A stretch of 53,067 bases of DNA, taken from the NCBI GenBank assembly GCA_039683515.1, contig JBDKRG010000019.1, positions 1 through 53,067 of the forward strand, in the 5' to 3' direction. The notes under the pieces are model-generated. The model was not told the origin of the DNA, ran no database searches, and worked only from the letters and a program-made list of their open reading frames with translations. Source of the DNA: JAJFUE01 sp039683515. Its GTDB lineage: Bacteria > Sumerlaeota > Sumerlaeia > MVZB01. This document shows, piece after piece, positions 25,701 through 33,038 of the stretch. How positions within the stretch are numbered: position 1 is the stretch's first letter; each line of letters opens with the position of its first letter. The position numbers were made by a program, and so were the translations under genes.

Positions 25701-26677
25701 GGATCACCGGGATGGTGTATTACACCGACGGCCGGCTGTGGTCGGCCGAGCCGCTCGAGGTCAGCCCCGGCGTCCATTCGCGCAATGTCCGGTCGACGCT
25801 CGAGATCACGTGGACGCACGACCGGCCGCCCCGCGGAAGCCTCGCCTTCGGCCTGACCGGCGAGCACTTCTCGCTCGACGAGTGGATCGGGCCGTGGCGG
25901 CAGCGCTGGGGCACGCCCAAGCCGCCGCCGCCCGACATCCCATACGACGCGACCCTGAAGCCGGACTTTACGATCCGCGGCACGTTCCGGACCGCGTCGG
26001 GCCAATACAAGGGCGTGCAGTGCCGCGACGCCGACGGGATCCTTTCGCTCGACGATTTCCGCGGCAAACCGGCCATGCTGCGCTGGTACCTGTCGCAGGC
26101 GTCGGTCTACGACGGCAAGGCGGACATCAGCGGTTCGGTCTACAGCCGCCGCATGAACGTGAAGTTCGAGACGCGCAAGGTCGAGCTGCGGCCGCTGGTC
26201 GAGGCGCTCGCGAAGAAACAGAGCCCGGGCGGCCTGCTGTCGGGCAACGTCACCGGCCAGATCGAGGTGGCCAAGGACTTCCGGACCGACGCGCCGGTCA
26301 CGGGCAAGGGCCAGATCCACATCGAGCAAAGCCGGCTGGTTTCCAACGCGATCCTGCACAGCCTCGGCGGGCTGCTGCGGCTGCCGCTGCTCGAGGACAT
26401 CTCGTTCTCGAGCATCCACGGACCGTTCACGATCGCCGACAAGCGCGTCGCGAGCCCCAACCTCGTGTTCGACAACCCGATCATCAACCTGAAAGTCAGC
26501 GGGTCGGTCGGGTTCGACAAGACGCTGGACATGAAAATCGCGGCGCAGGTGCTGCAGATCGCCTCGAGCGTGCCGCTGGTGGGGACGGCGGTCGACGTGC
26601 TCAACGAGCTGGTCGGCCGCGTGATCCGCGTCCAGGTCCGCGGCACGACCGAGGACCCCAAAATCACCCCGCTGTGA
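22784..26677 (+). CDS. AsmA/TamB-like inner-membrane-anchored protein
   Basis: A 1297-residue protein with a basic cytoplasmic N-terminus, one transmembrane helix (about residues 40-62, VLVVMLLLLAGAVLFALFYPL) and a very long periplasmic region of beta-rich repeats typical of the AsmA superfamily. The C-terminal part (LDMKIAAQVLQIASSVPLVGTAVDVLNELVGRVIRVQVRGTTEDPKI) matches the AsmA-like ending found in YhdP/AsmA_2 proteins. Such proteins form hydrophobic grooves that carry phospholipids to the outer membrane. That implies a double-membrane cell. The ATG at 22784 is preferred because the upstream GTG-started lead is not family-like. It converges on znuB after a 14-base gap. Confidence 0.8.
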   Translation: MSRKKDKTPNEPPPSRWLATATRLRRIKRRWQMLRLGVRVLVVMLLLLAGAVLFALFYPLSIPWLDERIKARWADTVGLKLDYNRSTIRLARAELSFEEPVLIDPETGERLVDLRRVELSGSLLQMIFGRGPRVIESLRLEGPAVVRVATRDERLQLLPPWPRVIDIVRKRLESKTNAGPPKAVLKQLTLAPVDLRWIEQGEAGSRVRLSLEGMALTVDFERRSRPRRLMLAGRLAEGPGPGRPFMLTVRPDESAGAADLQLRLDSFNSGEFRFSRMPVDLNTGQILASARLERNGRGEWISKGGGQLDGVRVRDRDGQSVIVGLVQTRWVARLDPLARQVAIEQLDVNGPNSVARLVGWAGTRRPWPYGLRVKEFSTGGDELKLIANRLLPAGQLASSPASSVKLVGSFFGDSATTIPTRAEMSARASGLEFLLPHMPEPLHGVSGRIELTSTTLAVNQLTGRYDRTQVVVEGLAVGNLPREFQEVGLAWRTVGDGDVDGSGTLRFETPHGVRLTTALKRAQIDGGIRFRDAVIRDPRLPDRISRLYGRIQLRGNEARIEGLEAQLGGTRLFADGSLVGTESVWTSPTLTLSARVGGDLQTVRGQVVEAAKTAGVDLGGLPPALGSGEAAAQVRDFPLALWRTRPIQATIKLQDFATTVTAGSLPAPLHVAGDVDGRGTVRLSASQGLPVELDGQATIHKGRARGAGIPPVGKVGGKVGWSNGTVRFEKFTAELLGGRVTVSGMVSGRPRPWVKPHGKLAVEVSTPLGNALAQAERRGIGPRRFGFTEFGGDATVKVNLNGPLADWRRLACTGRLDVDDFYTSFSVARVGGPLRIRHLGVELGEDRLSIEPLTGSFGNVALNAEGALKPGGGLLNLRLSGDLAEMKRRSPPGLEKFDVGGSATIEHHQKIEPRPGFTPPRDWAGVIAYFGRLRDQEQGLAQLRQDWSWDFDGSIRMSKGEMTFWRMPTPLRGITGMVYYTDGRLWSAEPLEVSPGVHSRNVRSTLEITWTHDRPPRGSLAFGLTGEHFSLDEWIGPWRQRWGTPKPPPPDIPYDATLKPDFTIRGTFRTASGQYKGVQCRDADGILSLDDFRGKPAMLRWYLSQASVYDGKADISGSVYSRRMNVKFETRKVELRPLVEALAKKQSPGGLLSGNVTGQIEVAKDFRTDAPVTGKGQIHIEQSRLVSNAILHSLGGLLRLPLLEDISFSSIHGPFTIADKRVASPNLVFDNPIINLKVSGSVGFDKTLDMKIAAQVLQIASSVPLVGTAVDVLNELVGRVIRVQVRGTTEDPKITPL

Positions 26678-26691
26678 TCGGTTGATTGCGG

Positions 26692-27489
26692 CTATCGCCT
26701 CGGCGCCAGCGCCGTCATGAAGAAAACGGCCGATTGCACGAGGATGATCGCCGGGCCGGGCGGCACGTCGAAGCGCCACGCCGCCGCCATCCCGATGACG
26801 ATCGAAACCAGTCCCAGCCCGACCGAGATCAGCGTCATGGCCAGGAACGTCCGCGCCAGAAGCCGCGCCGTGGCCGGCGGGATCACCAGCAGCGCCGCGA
26901 TCAGCACCACCCCGACAATCTTGACCGCGATCACGACCGTGACGGCGAGGAATACGGCCAGGATGTAGTCGTCGCGGGCGACGCGCAGGCGGTCGGCGCG
27001 GGCCAGCTCGCGGTCGAACGACGCATACGCCCAGCGCCCCCACAGCGGCAGCGTCCCGAGGCTTGCCACGACCGCCATTCCGGCAAGCACCAGGTCGCCC
27101 GGCCGGATCGCGAGGATGTCGCCGAACAGGATCGAGAACGCGTCGGCGGTGTAGTTGCGCTTGAGCGAGAGGAAGATAATCCCCAACGCCATCGACGTGG
27201 CGAAGAAAATCCCGATCGCGGTGTCGCCGCTGATCCGCGTGCGCTGCTGGACCCAGTGGATCCCGAGCGCCACGGCGACCGTGAACGGCAGCGCGACGAC
27301 CAAATAGTGCTCGCAGCCGATCAGGAGCGCCAGCGCGACGCCGCCGAACGCCGCGTGGGCGAGGCCGTCGCCCATGAAGCTCATCCCGCGCTGCACCACG
27401 AACACGCCGTAGTAGCTGGCCAGGATGGCCACGAGCGCCCCGGCGATCAGCGCGCGCTGCATAAAAGGCATGGATAGGGCTTCAATCAT
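26692..27489 (-). CDS. znuB: Zinc ABC transporter permease
   Basis: Membrane channel of the ZnuABC importer, ABC-3 family. It has 265 residues and about eight hydrophobic segments. The conserved FMGDGLAHAAFGGVALALL near residue 37 and DAFSILFGDILAI near 118, followed by VKIVGVVLIAALLVIPPATARLLA near 195, are strong marks of the ZnuB/MntB group. Zinc rather than manganese is inferred from the divergent Fur/Zur-type regulator and the His-rich loop of ZnuA. A repeat-filled spacer of 88 bases separates it from znuC, so it is probably still cotranscribed. Confidence 0.93.
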   Translation of the reverse strand: MIEALSMPFMQRALIAGALVAILASYYGVFVVQRGMSFMGDGLAHAAFGGVALALLIGCEHYLVVALPFTVAVALGIHWVQQRTRISGDTAIGIFFATSMALGIIFLSLKRNYTADAFSILFGDILAIRPGDLVLAGMAVVASLGTLPLWGRWAYASFDRELARADRLRVARDDYILAVFLAVTVVIAVKIVGVVLIAALLVIPPATARLLARTFLAMTLISVGLGLVSIVIGMAAAWRFDVPPGPAIILVQSAVFFMTALAPRR

Positions 27490-27510
27490 CTTTATCTCAT
27501 TATGATCTCA

Positions 27511-27571
27511 TTTTCGTGCTCGTGCTCGTAATCGTAATCGTAATCGTAATCGAAAATCGAAAATCGAAACT
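27511..27571. repeat. Hexanucleotide (TCGTGC/TCGTAA) repeat between znuC and znuB
   Basis: TCGTGC units, then four TCGTAA units, then AAAATCG units. Same composite repeat as at 9589 and 45753. It fills the space within an otherwise tight operon. Confidence 0.8.
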
Positions 27572-27577
27572 CGATCC

Positions 27578-28309
27578 TCAAAACCTGTGCCGGTGGCCCC
27601 CGTGACCGAACGCCTGGCCCAAAATGTCCTCCTTCAGCGCCTCCTCGGGCGGGCCGAACGCCACCTGGTGGCGCACCATCACGAGGACGTGCGAGGAGTG
27701 GTGGTGCGAGGCGTCCCAGTCGTGCGTGATCATCACGATTGTCGCGCCGGTCCGGGCCTGGTATTTCTCGAGGACGTCGTACATGTCGGCCTCGCCGGCG
27801 ACGTCCAAGCCGGCGGCCGGCTCGTCGAGCGTGATGAGGCGCGGCCGGCGCGCGAGGGCGCGGGCGAGGTAGACGCGCTGCAGCTCGCCGCCCGAAAGCT
27901 TCGCGATCGTGCGGTCGGCCAGCGCCGCCATCCCGACGTGTTCCAACGCTTCCATCGCGGCCTCGCGCTCGGCGCGCGACAGCCGCGCCGGCCAGCGCCC
28001 GAGCATCCCGGTCGCGACCAGCTCCACCGCCTTGGCCGGGAAGCTGCGGTCGAGCGTCTTGACCTGCGGGACGTAGCCGATCCAGCCGGCCGGGCAGTCC
28101 AGCGGCGGCTTTTCGAAGACGCGCGCGCGGCCCGACGTCGGCTCGGTCAGGCCGAGGATGCAGCGCAACAGCGTGGTCTTGCCCGCGCCGTTGGGTCCGA
28201 CGATCGTCATGAACGCGCCGGCGGGCAGGGCGAAGTCGATGCCGTCGAGCGCCAGCCAGTCGCCGAAGCGGACCGACACCGACTCGATCTGGACGGCCGG
28301 CGCGCTCAT
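27578..28309 (-). CDS. znuC: Zinc ABC transporter ATP-binding protein
   Basis: ATPase of the zinc importer, 243 residues. Walker A GPNGAGKTTLLRCILG, Q-loop YVPQVKTLDRSFP (typical of the metal-type ABC family), signature LSGGELQRVYLARAL, Walker B LITLDEP and the switch His in MITHDWD. The C-terminus ends in a His-rich tail (GQAFGHGGHRHRF), which could bind zinc. Its ATG overlaps the stop of znuA (ATGA), so translation is coupled. Confidence 0.94.
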   Translation of the reverse strand: MSAPAVQIESVSVRFGDWLALDGIDFALPAGAFMTIVGPNGAGKTTLLRCILGLTEPTSGRARVFEKPPLDCPAGWIGYVPQVKTLDRSFPAKAVELVATGMLGRWPARLSRAEREAAMEALEHVGMAALADRTIAKLSGGELQRVYLARALARRPRLITLDEPAAGLDVAGEADMYDVLEKYQARTGATIVMITHDWDASHHHSSHVLVMVRHQVAFGPPEEALKEDILGQAFGHGGHRHRF

Positions 28310-29226
28310 TCCAGGCCCTTCCGCAGCGTGGCGGCGTTGGCGCGCAGCAGGTCCCCGATCGAGCCGCCCGGGCCCGGATCGAGCGGGTTGAGCTCGTACA
28401 GGCGCACGCCGGCGGCTTCGGCGACGGCCTCGGCGACGCGGCGCGGCAGCTGCGGCTCGGTAAAGACCGACCGGGCGCCCGCGCCCTTGATTTTGGCCGC
28501 CAGCTCCATCAGCCCCCGCGGACCCGGCTCCTTGCCCGGTGCGGGCTCGATCACCGCGGCCAGCGGCAGGCCGTAGCGCTTCAGGAGGTAGCGGAACGAA
28601 GGGTGAAACAGCACGACCGGGCGGCCGCGCACCGGCGCCAGCGCCCGGCCGAGCTCGCGGTCAAGCCGGTCCATGCGCGCGGCCATGGCCGCCGCGTTGG
28701 CGGCGTAGACGCCCGCGCCGGCCGGGTCGATTTCGGCGAGTTTTGCGGCGAGCGCGGGGAGCAGGGCCTTGATCGCCAGCGGGTCGGTCCAGAAATGCGG
28801 GTCGGCGCCGTCGTGATCCTCTTCGTGCCCGTGCTCATGGCCGTCGTGAATCCCCTCCCAGCCGAGCCGGAACGGCTGGGGGAGGAGCGGGAGGACTTCG
28901 ACGCGGCGGGCGGCCGGCAGGCGCGCGGCCCAGCCGTCGAGCGCGGGGCTCACCCAGAAGAGCGTCGCGTCCTGGAGCCGGCCCACGTCCGACGGCCGCG
29001 GCGCGTAGGTGTGCGGCGAGGCGCCCGGAGGGAGCAGGCACAGCGCATGCGCGCGCGGGCTCGTGAGCTCGTCCAGGATCGCGGCCAGGGGCCGGACGGT
29101 GGCGGCGAAGACCGGCGCCCCGGCCCGGGCCGGGCAAAACGCCAACGAGCAATAAAGCAGAAAAATCCAGAGCGGGCCAAGGCTCGCGCACCGGGCCGGG
29201 ATGCGGGGTTTTGCCTTCGAAAACAT
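28306..29226 (-). CDS. znuA: Zinc ABC transporter substrate-binding protein
   Basis: Periplasmic zinc-binding protein of the ZnuA/cluster 9 type, 306 residues, with an N-terminal signal peptide (LWIFLLYCSLAFCPARAGA). Metal-binding residues: the His in PPGASPHTYAPRP, the acidic His-rich loop HDGHEHGHEEDHDGADPHFWTDP at about residues 126-148, the His in VLFHPSFRYLLKRYG and the late acidic site in LNPLDPG. The His-rich loop supports zinc rather than manganese. First gene of znuA-znuC-znuB, with a candidate Zur box just upstream at 29242. Confidence 0.92.
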   Translation of the reverse strand: MFSKAKPRIPARCASLGPLWIFLLYCSLAFCPARAGAPVFAATVRPLAAILDELTSPRAHALCLLPPGASPHTYAPRPSDVGRLQDATLFWVSPALDGWAARLPAARRVEVLPLLPQPFRLGWEGIHDGHEHGHEEDHDGADPHFWTDPLAIKALLPALAAKLAEIDPAGAGVYAANAAAMAARMDRLDRELGRALAPVRGRPVVLFHPSFRYLLKRYGLPLAAVIEPAPGKEPGPRGLMELAAKIKGAGARSVFTEPQLPRRVAEAVAEAAGVRLYELNPLDPGPGGSIGDLLRANAATLRKGLE

Positions 29227-29241
29227 GTATCGAAGCCTGTT

Positions 29242-29254
29242 GATAATCGTTCTC
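29242..29254. promoter_or_regulatory. Candidate Zur box at the znuA promoter
   Basis: GATAATCGTTCTC is an imperfect palindrome (4 of 5 arm positions pair) 15 bases before the znuA start, in the divergent znuA/zur region. Resembles Fur-family operators; assigned by position. Confidence 0.5.
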
Positions 29255-29289
29255 GGCGCGCCCTATACTGCCATTTCAGTGTAACGGGT

Positions 29290-29301
29290 GTTATTGATAA
29301 C
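29290..29301. promoter_or_regulatory. Candidate Zur box at the zur promoter
   Basis: GTTATTGATAAC is a perfect 5+5 palindrome with a 2-base centre, 23 bases before the regulator's start. With the box at 29242 it could let one regulator control both directions. Confidence 0.55.
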
Positions 29302-29324
29302 CGTCTATCAAAAAGGCATGGGCG

Positions 29325-29729
29325 ATGATCCAGCGCAACACCAGGCAGCGCGATCTGATCCGCGAGGCGATCGCCCGGGCGGGCCGGCCGCTCAGCCCGC
29401 GCGAGATCCACGCGCAGTCGCGCCGCGGGCTTCCGGGGCTCGGGATCGCGACGGTCTACCGGCACCTGAGGCGGCTCGTCGAGGAAGGCTGGCTGGTGCC
29501 GGTGGAGCTGCCCGGCGAGGCCGCGCGCTACGAGCGGTCCGGCAAGGCGCATCACCACCATTTCCGCTGCCGCAGGTGCCGGCGGATCTTCGAGCTCGAG
29601 GGGTGCGCGCTGAAAACGAGGCGGCTCGCCCCGCCCGGCTTTGTCGTCGAGGATCACGAAGTGGTGCTCTACGGCCTCTGCGAGCGGTGCGCCAGGCCCG
29701 CGCGCTCCACGCAGCGCCATCCCGGTTGA
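29325..29729 (+). CDS. zur: Fur-family metalloregulator, probably Zur
   Basis: A 134-residue Fur-superfamily repressor. Residues 1-75 form the winged helix (RDLIREAIARAGRPLSPREI, GIATVYRHLRRLVEEGWL). The metal-binding HHHHFRCRRCRRIFEL near residue 82 and CERC near residue 123 give the structural zinc site (two CxxC pairs). The His-rich linker before the first pair is typical of zinc-sensing members. It is divergent from znuACB with two palindromes in between, which is the reason for preferring Zur over Fur or PerR. The start ATG at 29325 is 2 codons ahead of the conserved helix. Confidence 0.87.
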   Translation: MIQRNTRQRDLIREAIARAGRPLSPREIHAQSRRGLPGLGIATVYRHLRRLVEEGWLVPVELPGEAARYERSGKAHHHHFRCRRCRRIFELEGCALKTRRLAPPGFVVEDHEVVLYGLCERCARPARSTQRHPG

Positions 29730-29791
29730 CATTGATTCCCCGCTGGACAACACTGTCCCCATTGCTGATCCGAAGAATTCCGGAGTTGGTC

Positions 29792-31798
29792 ATGAGCACA
29801 CCGGCCCCCCACCTGATGAACTGCCCGACATGCGCGCAGCCGACCGAGTTGCCGTTCCTGTTCTGCGACCATTGCGGCATGCCGCGCGTCAAGCTCGGCC
29901 ACTGGCGCCTGGTCCTGAACCTGTCGCTGGCGTTCCTGACGTTCACGAACATCTACCTGGCCAAGGACTACCTGTCGTGGGCATGGCCGCTGTACCTGTA
30001 TTTCTGGATCTTCTACATCCAGTTCGGGCTGATGCTGATGGCCGGCAGGGCGTGGCTCAAGATGCGGCTGTTCTTCTGGAACATGCTCTTCCTGCTCGTC
30101 TTCTTCTTCATGTTCCACTTCATGCAGGACACGAAAACCAACGATTTCCTGTTCTCCTTCATGTCGCCGGGTCAGCCGCTGGCGCCCGACTTCCTGATGG
30201 TCGTGGTCGGCTCGCTGCCGTCGATGGCCCGCGACTTCCCGATCCCGTTCTTCAGCGCGCTGGGCGGCGCGCTCGTGTTCGTCTTCGGGCTGAGCTACAT
30301 CAAGTGGGGGCGCAAGTACGGGTGGGTCAACGCCTACCGGATCGTGATGCTGTCGCTGCTGAGCATCTGTTTCCTCACCCTGGGCGGGCTCGAGCTGGGG
30401 CAGTACCTGCACCGGGCCGGCTACTGGCCCGCGCTCGACTGGAACGACCTGCTCAAGGACAAGGCGCTGTTCGACGAGTACCTGGGCCTGGTCACCGTCA
30501 ACCTGTGGCGCGTGTTCGTTTTCGAGATCGTGATCTACTCGGCGTTCCACAGCTACGCGCTGGTACACCGCACGCCGATGCCGCGGATCGACTTCGCGCC
30601 GGGCGAAAGCGCGCTGGTGCGCTCGCTGCTGCGGGTCGTCGCCATGCTGCAGCGCCTCTACAAGGTGCTCGAGCAGATGTGCCTCTACCTGCTCAACACG
30701 CTGTGGCTGCTGGCGTGCGACATGCTGCTGGTCGTCAAGGCGTTCCTGCGCGAGCTGGCGCTGCCGACGATCTCGCTCATCGCCACGGCCCTGATGTTCT
30801 ACGCCCTCATGCACTCGACGATGACCTACATCGAGACCGACCAGGTCTCGCAGATCGTCAAGATCGTCGCGCTGCTGGCCGGCACGCTCCTGTCGCTGAT
30901 GGTCTTCGTCGCGTGCAAGACGCCGTACCGCTGGAAGCGCGTGCTGAGCTTCTACGGCGAGATGCTCGCGTGGATCCTGCCGAACATGCTGGTGTTCTTC
31001 CTGCTGATGTCGGTCTCGCTGTGGATGACCTCGATCGCGCTGAGCAAAAACCCGGCCTTCGCCAAGCTCCCCTACCAGCCGAGGCTGCTGACGGGGATCC
31101 TGGGCGCGGTGATGGCGATCATGGTCGTGGTGATCGTGGTCCGCAAGCGCGGGCTGATCGCCCAGCCGCCCCCCGAGCCGGTCCCGGTCGCGCCGGTCAA
31201 GGCCGTCAAGGAAAAGAAGTCGTGGAGCCTGCCGATGCCGGGCAAGGTCCGGGAGCGCTACCAGAAGATCGCCGACAGCACGCGCCAGAAGCTCGACGAC
31301 ATGCGCATCGACGAGCACGCCAAGGCGATGAAGGACATGGCGGGCGACGCCAGGGAATTCCTGAAGGACCGGATGAAGCACAAGCCGCTGGTCGTGGACA
31401 AGCTCGACCGCGCCGCCGAGCGCTACCAGGCGAAGGTCGCCCAGATCACGACGCTCTCCAACATGCGCTCGACGGTCGACACGCACACCTATGAGCGGCT
31501 GATGGGGCAGTATCGCGGCGAGCTCGGGCTGCTCAAGACCGAGCTGGACCAGGTGACGATCGAATACCGCACCACCCTCGCCAAGCGGCAGGAGGAGCTG
31601 GTCGGGCTCAAGGCCGAGGAAAGCCTCCTCGCCAAACGCAAGGACGAGATCGAAAAGCTGCGCGAAGCCGGGGTGCTGAACGACCAGGATTACAAGCGCG
31701 AGCAGCGGGCGCTCGACGCGAAGCTCCGCGCCGTCCAGGCCAGGGTCGAGTCGTGCCAGGCGATCCTGGACTCGATGGCGACGGGCGCAATGCAGTAG
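29792..31798 (+). CDS. Polytopic membrane protein with N-terminal zinc ribbon and C-terminal coiled coil
   Basis: A 668-residue protein I do not recognise. Residues 10-33 are a zinc-ribbon-like pair of CxxC motifs (CPTCAQP and CDHCGMP). Ten or eleven hydrophobic segments follow between residues about 40 and 455, many of them Phe/Leu/Met-rich (LFFWNMLFLLVFFFMFHFM). From about residue 470 to the end the protein is charged and helical, with heptad-like stretches (YERLMGQYRGELGLLKTELDQVTIEYRTTL) and a final SHOCT-like helical end (KLREAGVLNDQDYKREQRAL). The C-terminal KLREAGVLNDQDYK does look like the short SHOCT motif known at protein ends. It follows the Zur gene on the same strand after 62 bases, so a link to zinc is possible but unproved. 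Confidence 0.7.
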   Translation: MSTPAPHLMNCPTCAQPTELPFLFCDHCGMPRVKLGHWRLVLNLSLAFLTFTNIYLAKDYLSWAWPLYLYFWIFYIQFGLMLMAGRAWLKMRLFFWNMLFLLVFFFMFHFMQDTKTNDFLFSFMSPGQPLAPDFLMVVVGSLPSMARDFPIPFFSALGGALVFVFGLSYIKWGRKYGWVNAYRIVMLSLLSICFLTLGGLELGQYLHRAGYWPALDWNDLLKDKALFDEYLGLVTVNLWRVFVFEIVIYSAFHSYALVHRTPMPRIDFAPGESALVRSLLRVVAMLQRLYKVLEQMCLYLLNTLWLLACDMLLVVKAFLRELALPTISLIATALMFYALMHSTMTYIETDQVSQIVKIVALLAGTLLSLMVFVACKTPYRWKRVLSFYGEMLAWILPNMLVFFLLMSVSLWMTSIALSKNPAFAKLPYQPRLLTGILGAVMAIMVVVIVVRKRGLIAQPPPEPVPVAPVKAVKEKKSWSLPMPGKVRERYQKIADSTRQKLDDMRIDEHAKAMKDMAGDAREFLKDRMKHKPLVVDKLDRAAERYQAKVAQITTLSNMRSTVDTHTYERLMGQYRGELGLLKTELDQVTIEYRTTLAKRQEELVGLKAEESLLAKRKDEIEKLREAGVLNDQDYKREQRALDAKLRAVQARVESCQAILDSMATGAMQ

Positions 31799-31855
31799 CC
31801 CGAGCGTGAGCGAGGGACTGCCGCCAATTTTGCCGTGGGGATATTGATCGAAGGA

Positions 31856-31948
31856 TGGCGGAGAGGCCGGGATTCGAACCCGGGGAAGAGCATTATACCC
31901 TTCAACAGATTAGCAATCTGCCGCCTTCAGCCACTCGGCCACCTCTCC
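31856..31948 (-). tRNA. tRNA-Ser (anticodon GCT)
   Basis: On the minus strand the acceptor stem GGAGAGG/CCTCTCC is closed by a G discriminator and an encoded CCA. The anticodon arm is CAGATT-GCT-AATCTG. A T-arm GGGTTCGAATCCC is present and the variable arm is long, as in class II serine tRNAs. Reads AGC/AGT codons. Confidence 0.97.
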
Positions 31949-32196
31949 GCTCGAGGCGCGGGCAGGCACTCATCCTATCGGCTCGCGCCGGGTCGATCAA
32001 TCGAAAAGTAGAACCGCGACGGCACGAAGTCGCGAAGAATTCAAAAACGTCCTTCAGGAAATCTGAAAGATATTGCTCACTCGTGTTGCAATCGGATGCA
32101 AAGGCGCCGCCCGATTGCTTTCCCTCAGGGGGGCGCGAATTTGCGCCGGAAGCTGGCTTGACAGCTCTTACGGAAACACCCGCTCGCGCCGGGGCC
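31949..32196. other. Intergenic region between tRNA-Ser and the PEP-CTERM gene
   Basis: Holds short degenerate repeats (GCGACGGCACGAAGTCGCGAAG around 32015, a small hairpin CGCGAC/GTCGCG) and a TTGACA at 32158. Apart from the sigma-54 element that follows, I see no gene. Confidence 0.5.
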
Positions 32197-32212
32197 GGGC
32201 ATTGTAATTGCT
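32197..32212 (+). promoter_or_regulatory. Sigma-54 (-24/-12) promoter for the PEP-CTERM gene
   Basis: GGGCAT-TGTAA-TTGCT keeps the invariant GG-N10-GC spacing of RpoN promoters and the TTGCT of the -12 box. It ends 43 bases before the start codon. PEP-CTERM genes are known to be often preceded by such elements in species with the PrsK/PrsR system. Confidence 0.6.
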
Positions 32213-32255
32213 TGCCGTTTTGTAACGGTCTCGAATCATGCCCGGGGGAATTGGG

Positions 32256-32867
32256 ATGAAATCGATCAAGTTCACTGTCGCGCTCGCCCTGTTGCTGTGC
32301 GCGCCGATCAGCCACGCCGGGCTGATCAACGGCGACTTCTCGGCGGGCTCCACCGGCTGGACGAGCTCCGGCGTGGTGATCTACGGCAGCTCGTTGGCAA
32401 TCCTGTCCGATTTCACCGGCAATAGCGGCATTTATCAGGGTGTGCAGGTCACCCCCGGCGCCGGCTATCTCTACCAGTTCGATTGGGCGGCCTATCTCGG
32501 CGGCGCAATGCCCGGCACGATGGACGCCGTGGATACGTTCACGCCGTCGCTCTATTTCGTCAACGACCTCTCCCAGTTCAGCCTCGATCCGCTCAACCCG
32601 GTCTACGACGCCGTCATTCATTTCGGCACCATCGGCGGCCCGCTTGCCGACGGGGGGACCTTCACGTTCTACTTCACGACGCCCTATCAATACGTCATCC
32701 CGGTCTTCGAGCTTTACGGCACCAATCTGTTTCCGGACAGCATGGTGATGATCGACAACGTCCGGTTGACCGATCCGCAGTCGCCCGTCGTCCCCGAGCC
32801 GGCCACGCTGATGCTGGTCGGCGGCGGGCTGGCCGGGCTGGGGCTGCGGCTGCGGCGCAAGCGCTGA
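32256..32867 (+). CDS. PEP-CTERM sorting-domain protein
   Basis: A 203-residue exported protein. The N-terminal signal peptide (MKSIKFTVALALLLCAPISHA) is followed by a beta-rich domain that starts LINGDFSAGSTGWTSSG, a common opening in extracellular PEP-CTERM proteins. The C-terminus is the sorting signal: VPEPATLMLVGGGLAGLGLRLRRKR, that is the PEP motif, a membrane segment and a basic tail, which an exosortase would cleave. No exosortase gene is in the window. ATG 32256 has GGGGGAATTGGG just upstream and puts the signal at the N-terminus, so it beats the in-frame ATG at 32238. Substrate or ligand unknown. A strong terminator follows. Confidence 0.93.
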   Translation: MKSIKFTVALALLLCAPISHAGLINGDFSAGSTGWTSSGVVIYGSSLAILSDFTGNSGIYQGVQVTPGAGYLYQFDWAAYLGGAMPGTMDAVDTFTPSLYFVNDLSQFSLDPLNPVYDAVIHFGTIGGPLADGGTFTFYFTTPYQYVIPVFELYGTNLFPDSMVMIDNVRLTDPQSPVVPEPATLMLVGGGLAGLGLRLRRKR

Positions 32868-32905
32868 GAATTTCGGATTTGAATGTCCAGTTTTTGAGCA
32901 AAGGA

Positions 32906-32930
32906 CCCGCGGACCCTCGCGGGTTTTTTT
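32906..32930 (+). terminator. Intrinsic terminator after the PEP-CTERM gene
   Basis: CCCGCG/CGCGGG stem with a 6-base loop followed by seven T. Confidence 0.9.
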
Positions 32931-33038
32931 GTTCGGTCCCGCCGGCCGCAATCCGCAATGATCGTGCGTGACAAAACTGCCGATATGCTTTAAACCAATT
33001 GTATGTCCGGCTCGTGATATCTTATATTCGTGGCTGTC

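Noticed and set aside
22721..27043. Very long open frame on the minus strand opposite the AsmA-like gene
   Set aside because: Its translation is Arg/Asp/Pro/Gln-rich low-complexity with no motifs, as expected for an antisense frame of GC-rich DNA. The + strand AsmA-like protein and the real znuB explain the region.
31856..31948. tRNA-Ser as attachment site of the island
   Set aside because: The island begins 2.8 kb away, no copy of the tRNA 3' end is seen at its edges, and no integrase is present.
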